DNA from: Lachnospiraceae bacterium
GTDB taxonomy: Bacteria > Bacillota > Clostridia > Lachnospirales > Lachnospiraceae
Length of the DNA: 64,000 bases
Assembly (NCBI GenBank): GCA_015057165.1
Contig: SVEY01000001.1
Coordinates: forward strand, 1-64,000
Direction: 5' to 3'
Position 1 is the stretch's first letter. Each line of letters begins with the position of its first letter. The position numbers and the translations under genes were made by a program. Under the pieces are notes generated by a model that worked only from the letters and a program-made list of their open reading frames with translations, did not search any database and had not been told where the DNA came from. Of the stretch, positions 48,103-56,107 are shown piece by piece.

Positions 48103-48981
48103 ATGAAGTATGCTTTAAGAAATGGGATAATAGTTAATCCTGACGATTCACAAGATAAATTTCTTGAGAAATTATATACTACAACAATTGGTAGAATCAT
48201 TGTAAAAATTCTAATTAATCCTTTCGTTTCTAATATTGGCGGATGGTTTATGAGTTCTTTCTTTTCTATACCTTTAATTAGTTCATTTATCGCTAATAAT
48301 AATATTGATATGAGTCAATATGAAAAGAAGGAATATAGAAGTTATAATGATTTTTTTACAAGAAAAATCCTGCCTGAGAAGAGACCTATAGATATGAATA
48401 AGTCTCATCTTATAAGTCCTTGCGATAGTAAGCTTACAGTATACGATATTAACAAGGATAGTATTCTTACTATAAAAAACACTTCTTATAGCCTTCATTC
48501 ATTGTTGAGAGATAAGAAGCTTGCTCTAAAATATCAAGGTGGCAAAGCTTTGGTATTTCGCCTTACAGTTGATGATTATCACAGGTATATTTATATTGAT
48601 GATGGATACAAGAGTCATAATCGTAGCATAGAAGGAGTGTATCATACAGTTAATCCTGTTGCCAATGATGTCTACCCTATTTATAAAGAGAATCATCGAG
48701 AGTATTCTATAATACGTACTGATAATTTTGGAGATGTTCTCCAGATGGAAGTAGGAGCATTGATGGTGGGCAGAATTACTAACCTTCACCAAAAGAAAAA
48801 GGTCATAAGAGGTGAAGAAAAAGGATTCTTTGAATTTGGTGGCTCTACTATTGTGGTGTTACTTGAAAAGGATAAGGCTGTTATAGATAAAGATATTGTA
48901 GACAATACAAGACTTGGTATAGAGACTCGTGTTTTATGTGGTCAGAAGATAGGAACAAGAGGTACTTATGGAAAAACTTGA
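48103..48981 (+). CDS. psd: Phosphatidylserine decarboxylase
   Basis: This 292-residue proenzyme turns phosphatidylserine into phosphatidylethanolamine. It has SYNDFFTRKILPEKRPID, ISPCDSKLTVYDI, FRLTVDDYHRYIY and, near the C-terminus, EFGGSTIVVLLEK. The GGST Ser (about residue 248) is the site of self-cleavage and becomes the pyruvoyl group. Together with pssA upstream this completes phosphatidylethanolamine synthesis. The next gene overlaps its end by 14 bp. Confidence 0.95.
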   Translation: MKYALRNGIIVNPDDSQDKFLEKLYTTTIGRIIVKILINPFVSNIGGWFMSSFFSIPLISSFIANNNIDMSQYEKKEYRSYNDFFTRKILPEKRPIDMNKSHLISPCDSKLTVYDINKDSILTIKNTSYSLHSLLRDKKLALKYQGGKALVFRLTVDDYHRYIYIDDGYKSHNRSIEGVYHTVNPVANDVYPIYKENHREYSIIRTDNFGDVLQMEVGALMVGRITNLHQKKKVIRGEEKGFFEFGGSTIVVLLEKDKAVIDKDIVDNTRLGIETRVLCGQKIGTRGTYGKT

Positions 48982-49399
48982 ATTAGTACAACTGGTAAAA
49001 TCTAAATTTGACGAAAAGAACATCTCTGTTGTATATAATGATGGTCAATTAAATTTTACTGTTAAAGGTTACAATCTTCCTAACAACAGAGCTATTGTTG
49101 ATGCAGATTTTGAGATAGGTGGTACTGATTTTATGCACACAGTAAGATTTGTAATTAAGTGTCCCGTTTCGGTACATGGTGATTATAATTCTTTTATTAA
49201 AGTAGTTAATGATATTAATTCGTCAATATCTACTGGAAAGTATTTTCTCGAAGGAGAAGATGAGAATGCTGAATTTTGCTGCTCTTATGATACTACATAC
49301 TTTAATACAGAATATGAGAAGATGAATGTGGATAGAACAATGATGTTTATGTTCGAATCCCTGCTATTAGAATATTCCGAACTTCTAAAATCTATATAG
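48968..49399 (+). CDS. Hypothetical protein, possibly YbjN/sensory-like fold
   Basis: This 143-residue soluble protein has no recognised function. It shows alternating short beta-type segments (FTVKGYN, HTVRFVIKC), then a DYNSFIKVVNDINSSISTGKYFLEGEDENAEFCCSYDTTYF region that loosely resembles YbjN-type domains. It has no signal peptide. It overlaps the end of psd by 14 bp, so it is read from the same message with coupled translation. The family hint is weak. Confidence 0.6.
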   Translation: MEKLELVQLVKSKFDEKNISVVYNDGQLNFTVKGYNLPNNRAIVDADFEIGGTDFMHTVRFVIKCPVSVHGDYNSFIKVVNDINSSISTGKYFLEGEDENAEFCCSYDTTYFNTEYEKMNVDRTMMFMFESLLLEYSELLKSI

Positions 49400-49436
49400 T
49401 ATACTTGAAATAATTGTGTTGTGAAGAGGTGATACT

Positions 49437-51476
49437 ATGAAAACGATTGCCGTTATGGTAGGCAATAATCAATCTGAATATATTAATGCGCTTCTTAAGG
49501 ATATGGACAGGATTTCTAAAGAACGTGGCATAAGGATAATGTTTTTTACTGGTAGCAGACTTCCTGTTGAATGTGATGACGGTAGCGATGGCAAAGAAGT
49601 ATCTCTAAGAGAGCATCAATTCTCGTCTATATTTGATTATATTACTTATGGTGGCTGTGATGCCTGTATAATATGCTACGGCTCTATGAGTGGTATTCCG
49701 GGTGTTATGCCCTTAGATGAGATTCTTGATAAATGTAGCAGTATACCTGTAATGACTTTTGAAGTAAAGTCTAATCGTGATGATGTTCCTTATCTTATTG
49801 CTGATAACTACAAATCAATGTCTAGTGTTGTAAGACATCTTGCCATTGAACATGGATATAAGAATGTTGCATATTTATCCGGGCCACGTGATAATTATAG
49901 CGCAATGATGCGCCTAAAGGCGTATATGGATGTTATGGAAGAAGCGGGCAACAAAAAGTCCATGAATAATATATATTATGGAGATTATACAACCAGGGTA
50001 AAACGAATAATTGGTCGCATTCTTGATGAGAATCCAGATATAGAAGCTATTTGTTGTGCTAATGATAATATGGCAAGAGCTTGCTATAGTGTATGTGAGA
50101 ATAGAAATCTTGTTGTAGGAAAGGATATTGCTATTACAGGATTTGATGATATTGAAGTAGCCTCTAAGCTTAGTCCCGGACTTACTACAGTAAAGCATGA
50201 CAGTAATCTCTTTGCTAATCTTGCACTCGATATGGCAATTGCTATGTCTGAGGGTAAAGCAGTAGAAAGTATAGAGTATCCTGTTAATATTATTACAAGA
50301 AGTTCATGTGGATGCGATATTGTAGATGGTGTAGAAGAGAAGCCTATTACTAATTATAGTAGTGTTATTAATGATAAATATATTAATAATCTTAACATTT
50401 CCCATGATGAACTTAAGGGCATTGCAGGAAGCCTGGCTAAGGAGAATGACAAGATTAAATCATACGCATGGGAAGTGTCTTTCTTCGTTAGAGATATAAT
50501 TGATTCTAATATTCCTAGTGATAGGCAATATGAGGAACTCTTTGAGAGACTTAAAGAGATAGGTCTTACTAATGCGTATCTGTTTGTTCATAGAACACCA
50601 CTTAAATATGAAGTGGATGAATTTGTGACAGAAGACAGACATATGTATTTTGCAGGTGGATTTGATGAGAAAGGCAAAGTGATTGTTCCTCATGATGATT
50701 GGAAGCATCACTTAGTGTCCTCCCACAAAGGATTTAATCAATTCTTGCCTGATGATGAAGGTAATTATCATACATATGTATTGTTCTCAGGGAAAGAACA
50801 ATATGGTGTAGTTCTATGTAAAGCCCCAATAGAAGAGAATGAATATTTGTTATACATAAGCATTCAGATAAGTAATATTCTTCGTTTCTTCAAGATTAAG
50901 GAGCAAGAAGAAAAGACTAGAGCTGAGATGGAATTATCAATGGAGCGTGTTAAAGAATCTAATCAGATTTTAAGCTTTATTTCACGCTATGATGAATTAA
51001 CCAAGATTCTAAACAGACGCGGATTTATGGAACAAGCTCTTGCTACAATACACAGACGAGTTGGGAAAGAAGCTGTTATTATGTTTGCAGACCTTGATCA
51101 CCTTAAAGAGGTTAATGATTGCTTTGGCCATGGTGATGGTGATTTCGCAATTATCTCCGCTGCAAAACTTCTATCTGGCCTTATGCCTCGAGATGGATTT
51201 TGTGCAAGAATAGGTGGAGATGAATTTGTGGCTTTTATTCCTGTGCCCAATGATATTACCTCAGACGAACAGATTAAACTTCTTAAGAATAAATTAAAAG
51301 AAGCAATGTTTTTGTTTAATCTCACCTGTGAAAAGCCGTATTTTATTGAATTGTCAGCTGGATTTCATTCGTTTGTATGTAAAGAAGGTATGGATCTTGC
51401 CAAGATTATTGCAAGTTCTGACGAAGTATTATATGAGGATAAACAAAAGAGAAGAGAATCTATTAAGAAAGGCTAG
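49437..51476 (+). CDS. Diguanylate cyclase with N-terminal LacI-type ligand-binding domain
   Basis: This 679-residue protein starts directly with a periplasmic-binding-protein-like domain (about 1-290) of the LacI/RbsB type: DACIICYGSM, AYLSGPRDNYSAMMRLKAYMDVM, DIEAICCANDNMARAC, DIAITGFDDIEVA. There is no HTH before it and no signal peptide, so the sensor is in the cytoplasm. A middle region (about 300-500) of unknown type is followed by a coiled coil and a GGDEF domain (about 515-670). The active site GGDEF is intact (593-597). It should make c-di-GMP in response to a bound sugar-like ligand. The ribosome site GAAGAGGTG is just before the ATG. Confidence 0.88.
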   Translation: MKTIAVMVGNNQSEYINALLKDMDRISKERGIRIMFFTGSRLPVECDDGSDGKEVSLREHQFSSIFDYITYGGCDACIICYGSMSGIPGVMPLDEILDKCSSIPVMTFEVKSNRDDVPYLIADNYKSMSSVVRHLAIEHGYKNVAYLSGPRDNYSAMMRLKAYMDVMEEAGNKKSMNNIYYGDYTTRVKRIIGRILDENPDIEAICCANDNMARACYSVCENRNLVVGKDIAITGFDDIEVASKLSPGLTTVKHDSNLFANLALDMAIAMSEGKAVESIEYPVNIITRSSCGCDIVDGVEEKPITNYSSVINDKYINNLNISHDELKGIAGSLAKENDKIKSYAWEVSFFVRDIIDSNIPSDRQYEELFERLKEIGLTNAYLFVHRTPLKYEVDEFVTEDRHMYFAGGFDEKGKVIVPHDDWKHHLVSSHKGFNQFLPDDEGNYHTYVLFSGKEQYGVVLCKAPIEENEYLLYISIQISNILRFFKIKEQEEKTRAEMELSMERVKESNQILSFISRYDELTKILNRRGFMEQALATIHRRVGKEAVIMFADLDHLKEVNDCFGHGDGDFAIISAAKLLSGLMPRDGFCARIGGDEFVAFIPVPNDITSDEQIKLLKNKLKEAMFLFNLTCEKPYFIELSAGFHSFVCKEGMDLAKIIASSDEVLYEDKQKRRESIKKG

Positions 51477-51488
51477 TTTAATCTTAAC

Positions 51489-52121
51489 ATGGAAGATAAT
51501 AAAGTGATTACAGTAAATGGGTTTGCATTTGAAAACCCAACTACTGGATCAGAAGCACTTAAAGAGCAAGAAGCAATTGAATATGTTAATAAGCAACTTA
51601 ACTTTGATGATACCAAATCACTTTTGGCATTGTATAATCAGATGGTTACTAGGAGAATGTTCCATACGGAAGTTGGATTTTCTTACCTTAAGAGTATTCA
51701 AGATTATCTGATGAAATCTGATGTAGATCCTGCTGTGATTGAATCGATTCCAATAGCATCTTCTGAAGCAGAGATTGATTCTAATTCTTATAATAATGAT
51801 TCTTCTGAGAGTAAAGAAGAGCAAAGTAAGGAAAAGAGAACTAATAATAGACATAACGATGATATTAAAACAAAGAATAGAGAAAGAAAGTTAATTAGTA
51901 AAAATAAACGATTAATGAAGCTTTCTGTATCGTTTATTGTTATTTCCATAGTGCTTGTAATAACAATTGGAGCCATGTTTGTTATTGCTAATACCAGCAA
52001 TAATCCAACAATTCTTAATTATGAAGAAGTTCTCCAGAACAAATATGCTTCATGGGAACAGGATTTGCAGAAAAGAGAAGCTGATCTTGAAAAGAAAGAA
52101 AAATTATTAAAAATAAAATAA
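51489..52121 (+). CDS. Hypothetical single-pass membrane protein with C-terminal coiled coil
   Basis: I do not recognise this 210-residue protein. It has a soluble N-terminus (1-85), a charged linker rich in Ser, Glu, Lys and Asn (about 88-130), one membrane helix (about 141-163, IVISIVLVITIGAMFVI) and a heptad-like C-terminal tail (WEQDLQKREADLEKKEKLL). It lies 12 bp after the diguanylate cyclase gene and 17 bp before the response regulator gene, so it may be a partner of either. The ATG has no strong ribosome site. Confidence 0.65.
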   Translation: MEDNKVITVNGFAFENPTTGSEALKEQEAIEYVNKQLNFDDTKSLLALYNQMVTRRMFHTEVGFSYLKSIQDYLMKSDVDPAVIESIPIASSEAEIDSNSYNNDSSESKEEQSKEKRTNNRHNDDIKTKNRERKLISKNKRLMKLSVSFIVISIVLVITIGAMFVIANTSNNPTILNYEEVLQNKYASWEQDLQKREADLEKKEKLLKIK

Positions 52122-52138
52122 AAAAGGAAGATGGTAAT

Positions 52139-52819
52139 ATGGCAGCAAAAATATTAATTGCAGATGATGAAAGTAGAATAAGAAAACTTGTTAATGATTT
52201 CTTGTCCAGAGAAGGATATGAGATTATTGAAGCTAGCGATGGTAAGGAAGCATTAGATGTATTTTATGATAAGAATCCTGACCTTGTAATTCTTGATGTT
52301 ATGATGCCTAAATTCACAGGGCTGGAAGTGTGTAAAGAAATCAGAGAGTCTTCTGGTGTTCCTATTATTATTCTTACAGCAAAAGATACAGAATCTGATG
52401 AATTATCAGGCTTTTCTTCTGGTGCAGACGAATATATTTCTAAACCGTTTAGTCCTAAGATTCTTGTTGCAAGAGTAAATGCCCTTCTTAGAAGAAGTAG
52501 TACATTTAACATAGAGGATGTACTTGATGCAGGGAAAATTCATATTGATATTAATGCACATCTTGTAAGTGTTGATGGAAGCGAGATTGTTTTGTCAGTT
52601 AAAGAGTTTGAACTCCTTTGCTATTTTATAAATAATCAGGGAATTGCCCTTTCAAGAGAAAAGATTCTTGATAATGTGTGGGATTATGATTATTTCGGAG
52701 ACGCAAGAACAGTTGATACTCATGTTAAGAAGCTTAGAGCTAAGCTAAAGGAATACGGCAAATACATTCAGACTATATGGGGAATGGGGTATAAGTTTGA
52801 GGTTAAAGAAGAGAAATAA
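52139..52819 (+). CDS. Response regulator, OmpR/PhoB family
   Basis: This 226-residue regulator has a receiver domain (1-120) with acidic pocket D9/D10, phospho-acceptor D53 (VILDVMMPK) and a conserved Lys in the KPF of ISKPFSPK. A winged-helix DNA-binding domain of the OmpR type follows (about 128-225: VKEFELLCYFINNQGIALSREKILDNVWDYDYFGDARTVDTHVKKLR). The sensor kinase gene overlaps its end by 23 bp. The start is ATG 52139; AAAAAAGGAAGATGG precedes it. Targets unknown. Confidence 0.94.
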   Translation: MAAKILIADDESRIRKLVNDFLSREGYEIIEASDGKEALDVFYDKNPDLVILDVMMPKFTGLEVCKEIRESSGVPIIILTAKDTESDELSGFSSGADEYISKPFSPKILVARVNALLRRSSTFNIEDVLDAGKIHIDINAHLVSVDGSEIVLSVKEFELLCYFINNQGIALSREKILDNVWDYDYFGDARTVDTHVKKLRAKLKEYGKYIQTIWGMGYKFEVKEEK

Positions 52820-54284
52820 ACCCTTTATAGGTATTAGAAGACAATTAGTAATAAGAATAGTTGCGTTAGTTGTATTTATTCTGCTTATGTTCTGGATTCT
52901 AAATACTCTTTTGATGGCTTATTTGTATAGGCAAGAGAAAGTGGAAGCTATGGAGAATGTATATGATCAGCTAAATGAAGCATCATTAAGTGGAGCATTA
53001 TATGATAGCAGATATGATGCAAAGTTTGAACAGATATCTTACAATAATAACCTGGATATTGTTATATCGACCTATGATGGTTCTATTCTGCTTTCTAGTG
53101 GTAAAGAAAAGCATAATACAATAAAACGTCTTCAAAATGCTATTCTATCGAATAAAGATGGCGCAAAAAGTATAGTACATACGAAAATGTACGATATTAC
53201 TTTAGACCAGGATGAATATGTAAATGATAATTTCTTAATTCTTACAGGAACCCTTAGTGATGGCAATCTTGTTATGATTAGATATGCCATGGAGAATATG
53301 AAAGTTGCTCTGGGTGTTGTTGATAGAACACTTATTATAATTGGACTTTTGGCTTTACTTTTAGCATTTTTATTAACAGAAATTATTGCAAGACGTATTA
53401 CACAACCTATAGTCGAGCTTACTGATATTTCTAAGAAGATGTCAGAACTTGATTTTGATGTAAAGTATAGAACGAGAGATAGCCGTACAGAGATAGATAT
53501 TCTTGGCGAACATATGAATACTATGTCAAGTTCCCTTGAAAATGCTCTTGATGAACTTCAGGAAGCGAATAAAGAATTAAAGAAAGATATTGAAATAAAA
53601 GAAAAGAACGAAGAGATGCGTAAAGAATTCTTATCTAATGTGTCTCATGAACTAAAAACACCAATTGCCCTTATTCAAGGATATGCAGAAGGTTTGTCTG
53701 AAGGAATGGCTGATGATCCTGAGAGTAGAGCATATTATTGTGAAGTAATTGTAGATGAATCTCAGAAGATGAATAAGATGGTACAGCAATTGCTTTCATT
53801 AAATGAACTAGAATATGGTGTTAATTCTGTTGAAGTTACAGAATTTAATATATCAGAGCTTATAAGAAGTCTTGTTAATGCATCTAAAATTCTTATAGAA
53901 AATGCTGGGATTAAACTGTCCTTTGAAATGGGCGAAGATGTAATAGTTAATAGTGATGAATACCTTGTAGAGGTTGTTTTCTCTAATTTCCTTAGCAATG
54001 CAATACATTATTGCAAGAATGAAAATGTAATAAAGGTATCTCAAGTGGAGAAGGATGATACTGTTTTAATAAGTGTTTACAATTCTGGAGATACTATTCT
54101 TGAAGAAGATATAGAAAGGCTTTGGGATAAATTCTATAAGATTGATAAAGCTAGAACACGTGAATATGGTGGCAGTGGAGTTGGACTATCTATAGTTAAA
54201 GCTGCATTAGAAACTTTAAATGGTAAGTATGGTGTATACAATTTAGACAATGGCGTGACGTTTTGGTTTGAAATATACAAATAA
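52797..54284 (+). CDS. Sensor histidine kinase
   Basis: This 495-residue membrane kinase has TM1 (about 15-38), an extracellular sensor region (about 40-170), TM2 (about 178-200), HAMP (about 200-255), a HisKA helix with H284 (SNVSHELKTPIALIQGY) and an HATPase domain (about 375-495: FSNFLSNAIHYC, GGSGVGLSIVKAAL). It partners the OmpR-type regulator upstream. The start is a TTG within the last codons of that gene (52797); GGGGTATAAG lies just upstream. No ATG in frame lies before TM1. Confidence 0.93.
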   Translation: MRLKKRNKPFIGIRRQLVIRIVALVVFILLMFWILNTLLMAYLYRQEKVEAMENVYDQLNEASLSGALYDSRYDAKFEQISYNNNLDIVISTYDGSILLSSGKEKHNTIKRLQNAILSNKDGAKSIVHTKMYDITLDQDEYVNDNFLILTGTLSDGNLVMIRYAMENMKVALGVVDRTLIIIGLLALLLAFLLTEIIARRITQPIVELTDISKKMSELDFDVKYRTRDSRTEIDILGEHMNTMSSSLENALDELQEANKELKKDIEIKEKNEEMRKEFLSNVSHELKTPIALIQGYAEGLSEGMADDPESRAYYCEVIVDESQKMNKMVQQLLSLNELEYGVNSVEVTEFNISELIRSLVNASKILIENAGIKLSFEMGEDVIVNSDEYLVEVVFSNFLSNAIHYCKNENVIKVSQVEKDDTVLISVYNSGDTILEEDIERLWDKFYKIDKARTREYGGSGVGLSIVKAALETLNGKYGVYNLDNGVTFWFEIYK

Positions 54285-54309
54285 TTTGTGATTATTTTGT
54301 ATATTTTTG

Positions 54310-54338
54310 TTGAATATTGATGCCTAAAATGATAACAT
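54310..54338 (+). promoter_or_regulatory. Possible promoter of the DUF4352-like lipoprotein gene
   Basis: TTGAAT (54310-54315), a 17-bp spacer and TAACAT (54333-54338), about 40 bp before the ATG. The -10 box is weak. Confidence 0.45.
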
Positions 54339-54377
54339 AAATTATAGTAGGATTTTATTTTGGATACGGAGTAAGTC

Positions 54378-55094
54378 ATGAATAAGAAAATTATTCTTGG
54401 AATCCTTGTATGTGCTGTATGTATTTGCTTTTGTGGCTGCGAAATGATGCCTACATTATCTGAGAAAGATACAGAAGCAATTTCATCATATTCAGCAAAA
54501 ATGGTAGCTAAGTACAATACAAAACAAAAAGATGGTGTTGTCTATATAGATGATTCTGATAAAAAGAAAGTAGAAGAAGATGCCAAGGCTAAAGCTGAGA
54601 AGGAAGCTAAAGCTAATGCTACTCAAGCAACAACTAATTCCTCTTCTTCTAAGTCAGGTGATAAACAGGCTCAACAACAGACACCACCTGTACCACTTGC
54701 AACAGCACTTGGTATTGCTGGTGTAGATATTAAATATACAGGAAACGAAGTAAAAGATAATTATACAACTGCAATATATGATATGAGCCCTGCTACAGGC
54801 AATAAATTCTTAGTAATGAAATTTGTTATGACTAATACAAGCGGAGCAGATGTTCCTATTGATGTTATATCTAAGAATCCTAAATTCAAAGCAACTATTA
54901 ATGGGGCAACAACTGCAGGTAATGAAATGACTTTGATGCCTGAAGATTTATCGACGTATAAAGGCACATTAAAACCAAATGAAAGCAAAGAATTGGTATT
55001 ATTATTCCAATTTAAAAGCGATATTTTAGCTAATATTCAAAGTGCTGCTTTACAATGTATTGTTAATGGAAGCACTAATAACATAACATTATAA
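54378..55094 (+). CDS. Lipoprotein with DUF4352-like immunoglobulin-type domain
   Basis: This 238-residue protein has a lipoprotein signal, MNKKIILGILVCAVCICFCGC, with the lipobox Cys at 21. A charged Lys/Glu/Ala-rich linker (about 55-80), then a Gln/Ser/Thr/Pro stretch, leads to a DUF4352-like beta domain (about 130-238: FLVMKFVMTNTSGADVPIDV, ELVLLFQF). Such domains are common on surface lipoproteins and are thought to bind or stabilise other envelope proteins. The sensor kinase just upstream may respond to the envelope. Function unknown. Confidence 0.78.
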   Translation: MNKKIILGILVCAVCICFCGCEMMPTLSEKDTEAISSYSAKMVAKYNTKQKDGVVYIDDSDKKKVEEDAKAKAEKEAKANATQATTNSSSSKSGDKQAQQQTPPVPLATALGIAGVDIKYTGNEVKDNYTTAIYDMSPATGNKFLVMKFVMTNTSGADVPIDVISKNPKFKATINGATTAGNEMTLMPEDLSTYKGTLKPNESKELVLLFQFKSDILANIQSAALQCIVNGSTNNITL

Positions 55095-55112
55095 GCATCA
55101 GGAGGAGTGTAG

Positions 55113-56027
55113 ATGGATACAAATATTTTACTAGAGTCAGGAACTAATGAATTAGAAATTCTTGAATTTAGAGCGGGTAGTAATTATTATGGGATTAATG
55201 TTGCTAAGATTAATGAGATTCTTCTCTATCAACCGGTAACACCTGTTCCTAATGCTCATCCTTGTATTGAAGGTATATTTATGCCGAGAGATACAATGAT
55301 TTCTGTAATTAACTTAAGGAAGTGTCTTGGACTAGAAGATAAGTATGATAATGATGGACTATTTATTATTACTAACTTCAATAGTCTTAATACAGCATTT
55401 CATGTTGATGAAGTACTTGGAATTCATCGTGTGTCATGGGAAGAAATTATTAAGCCTGATTCAACAATAAGCTCAGATGATTCTGGAGTTTCTACAGGTG
55501 TTATTAAATTATCTGATAGACTTGTAGTTATTCTTGATTTTGAAAAGATTGTATCAGATATTAATCCAGAGACAGGACTTAAAGTGTCTGATATGGATCA
55601 GTACGAAACGAAGGATAGATCTGAATCACCTATTCTCATTGCAGAAGATTCTGCCTTACTTCAGAAACTTATTATTGAGTGTTTGAAGAAGGCCGGTTAT
55701 ACTAAGCTTCTTATTAATGATAATGGTCAAGAGGCATGGGATAAGCTTTGTGAACTTAAGGATGCAGGTACTGTTCTTGACGATGTACATTGTGTTATCA
55801 CTGATATAGAGATGCCACTTATGGATGGTCATAGATTAACGAAGCTGGTTAAGGAAGACGCTTTGATGAAAAAGATACCGGTTGTTATTTTCTCATCTCT
55901 TATTAATGATCAGATTAGAAGAAAAGGTGAATCATTAGGTGCAGATGCACAGCTTACAAAACCTGAGATTGGTAAACTTGTTGAGGCTGTGGATGATTTA
56001 ATTGAGAGATATGAGAAAGAAAGATAA
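55113..56027 (+). CDS. cheV: Chemotaxis coupling protein CheV
   Basis: This 304-residue protein has an N-terminal CheW-like coupling domain (about 1-155: GINVAKINEILLYQPVTPVPNAHPCIEGIFMPRDTMISVINLRKCLG) and a C-terminal receiver domain (about 175-304) with phospho-acceptor D231 in ITDIEMPLMDGH and the KP motif TKPEIGKL. CheV links receptors to the CheA kinase and takes part in adaptation. AGGAGGAG lies before the ATG. Terminator follows. Confidence 0.95.
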   Translation: MDTNILLESGTNELEILEFRAGSNYYGINVAKINEILLYQPVTPVPNAHPCIEGIFMPRDTMISVINLRKCLGLEDKYDNDGLFIITNFNSLNTAFHVDEVLGIHRVSWEEIIKPDSTISSDDSGVSTGVIKLSDRLVVILDFEKIVSDINPETGLKVSDMDQYETKDRSESPILIAEDSALLQKLIIECLKKAGYTKLLINDNGQEAWDKLCELKDAGTVLDDVHCVITDIEMPLMDGHRLTKLVKEDALMKKIPVVIFSSLINDQIRRKGESLGADAQLTKPEIGKLVEAVDDLIERYEKER

Positions 56028-56044
56028 TATATTAATGTGATTAT

Positions 56045-56078
56045 CAAGGGGGTGTGGTTTATCACATCCCTTGTTTTT
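56045..56078 (+). terminator. Terminator after cheV
   Basis: CAAGGGGGTGTG and CACATCCCTTG form a stem of about 10 pairs (loop GTTTAT), followed by TTTTTG. Confidence 0.85.
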
Positions 56079-56107
56079 GATTATTAATAATACTGGAGGA
56101 TATTGAT

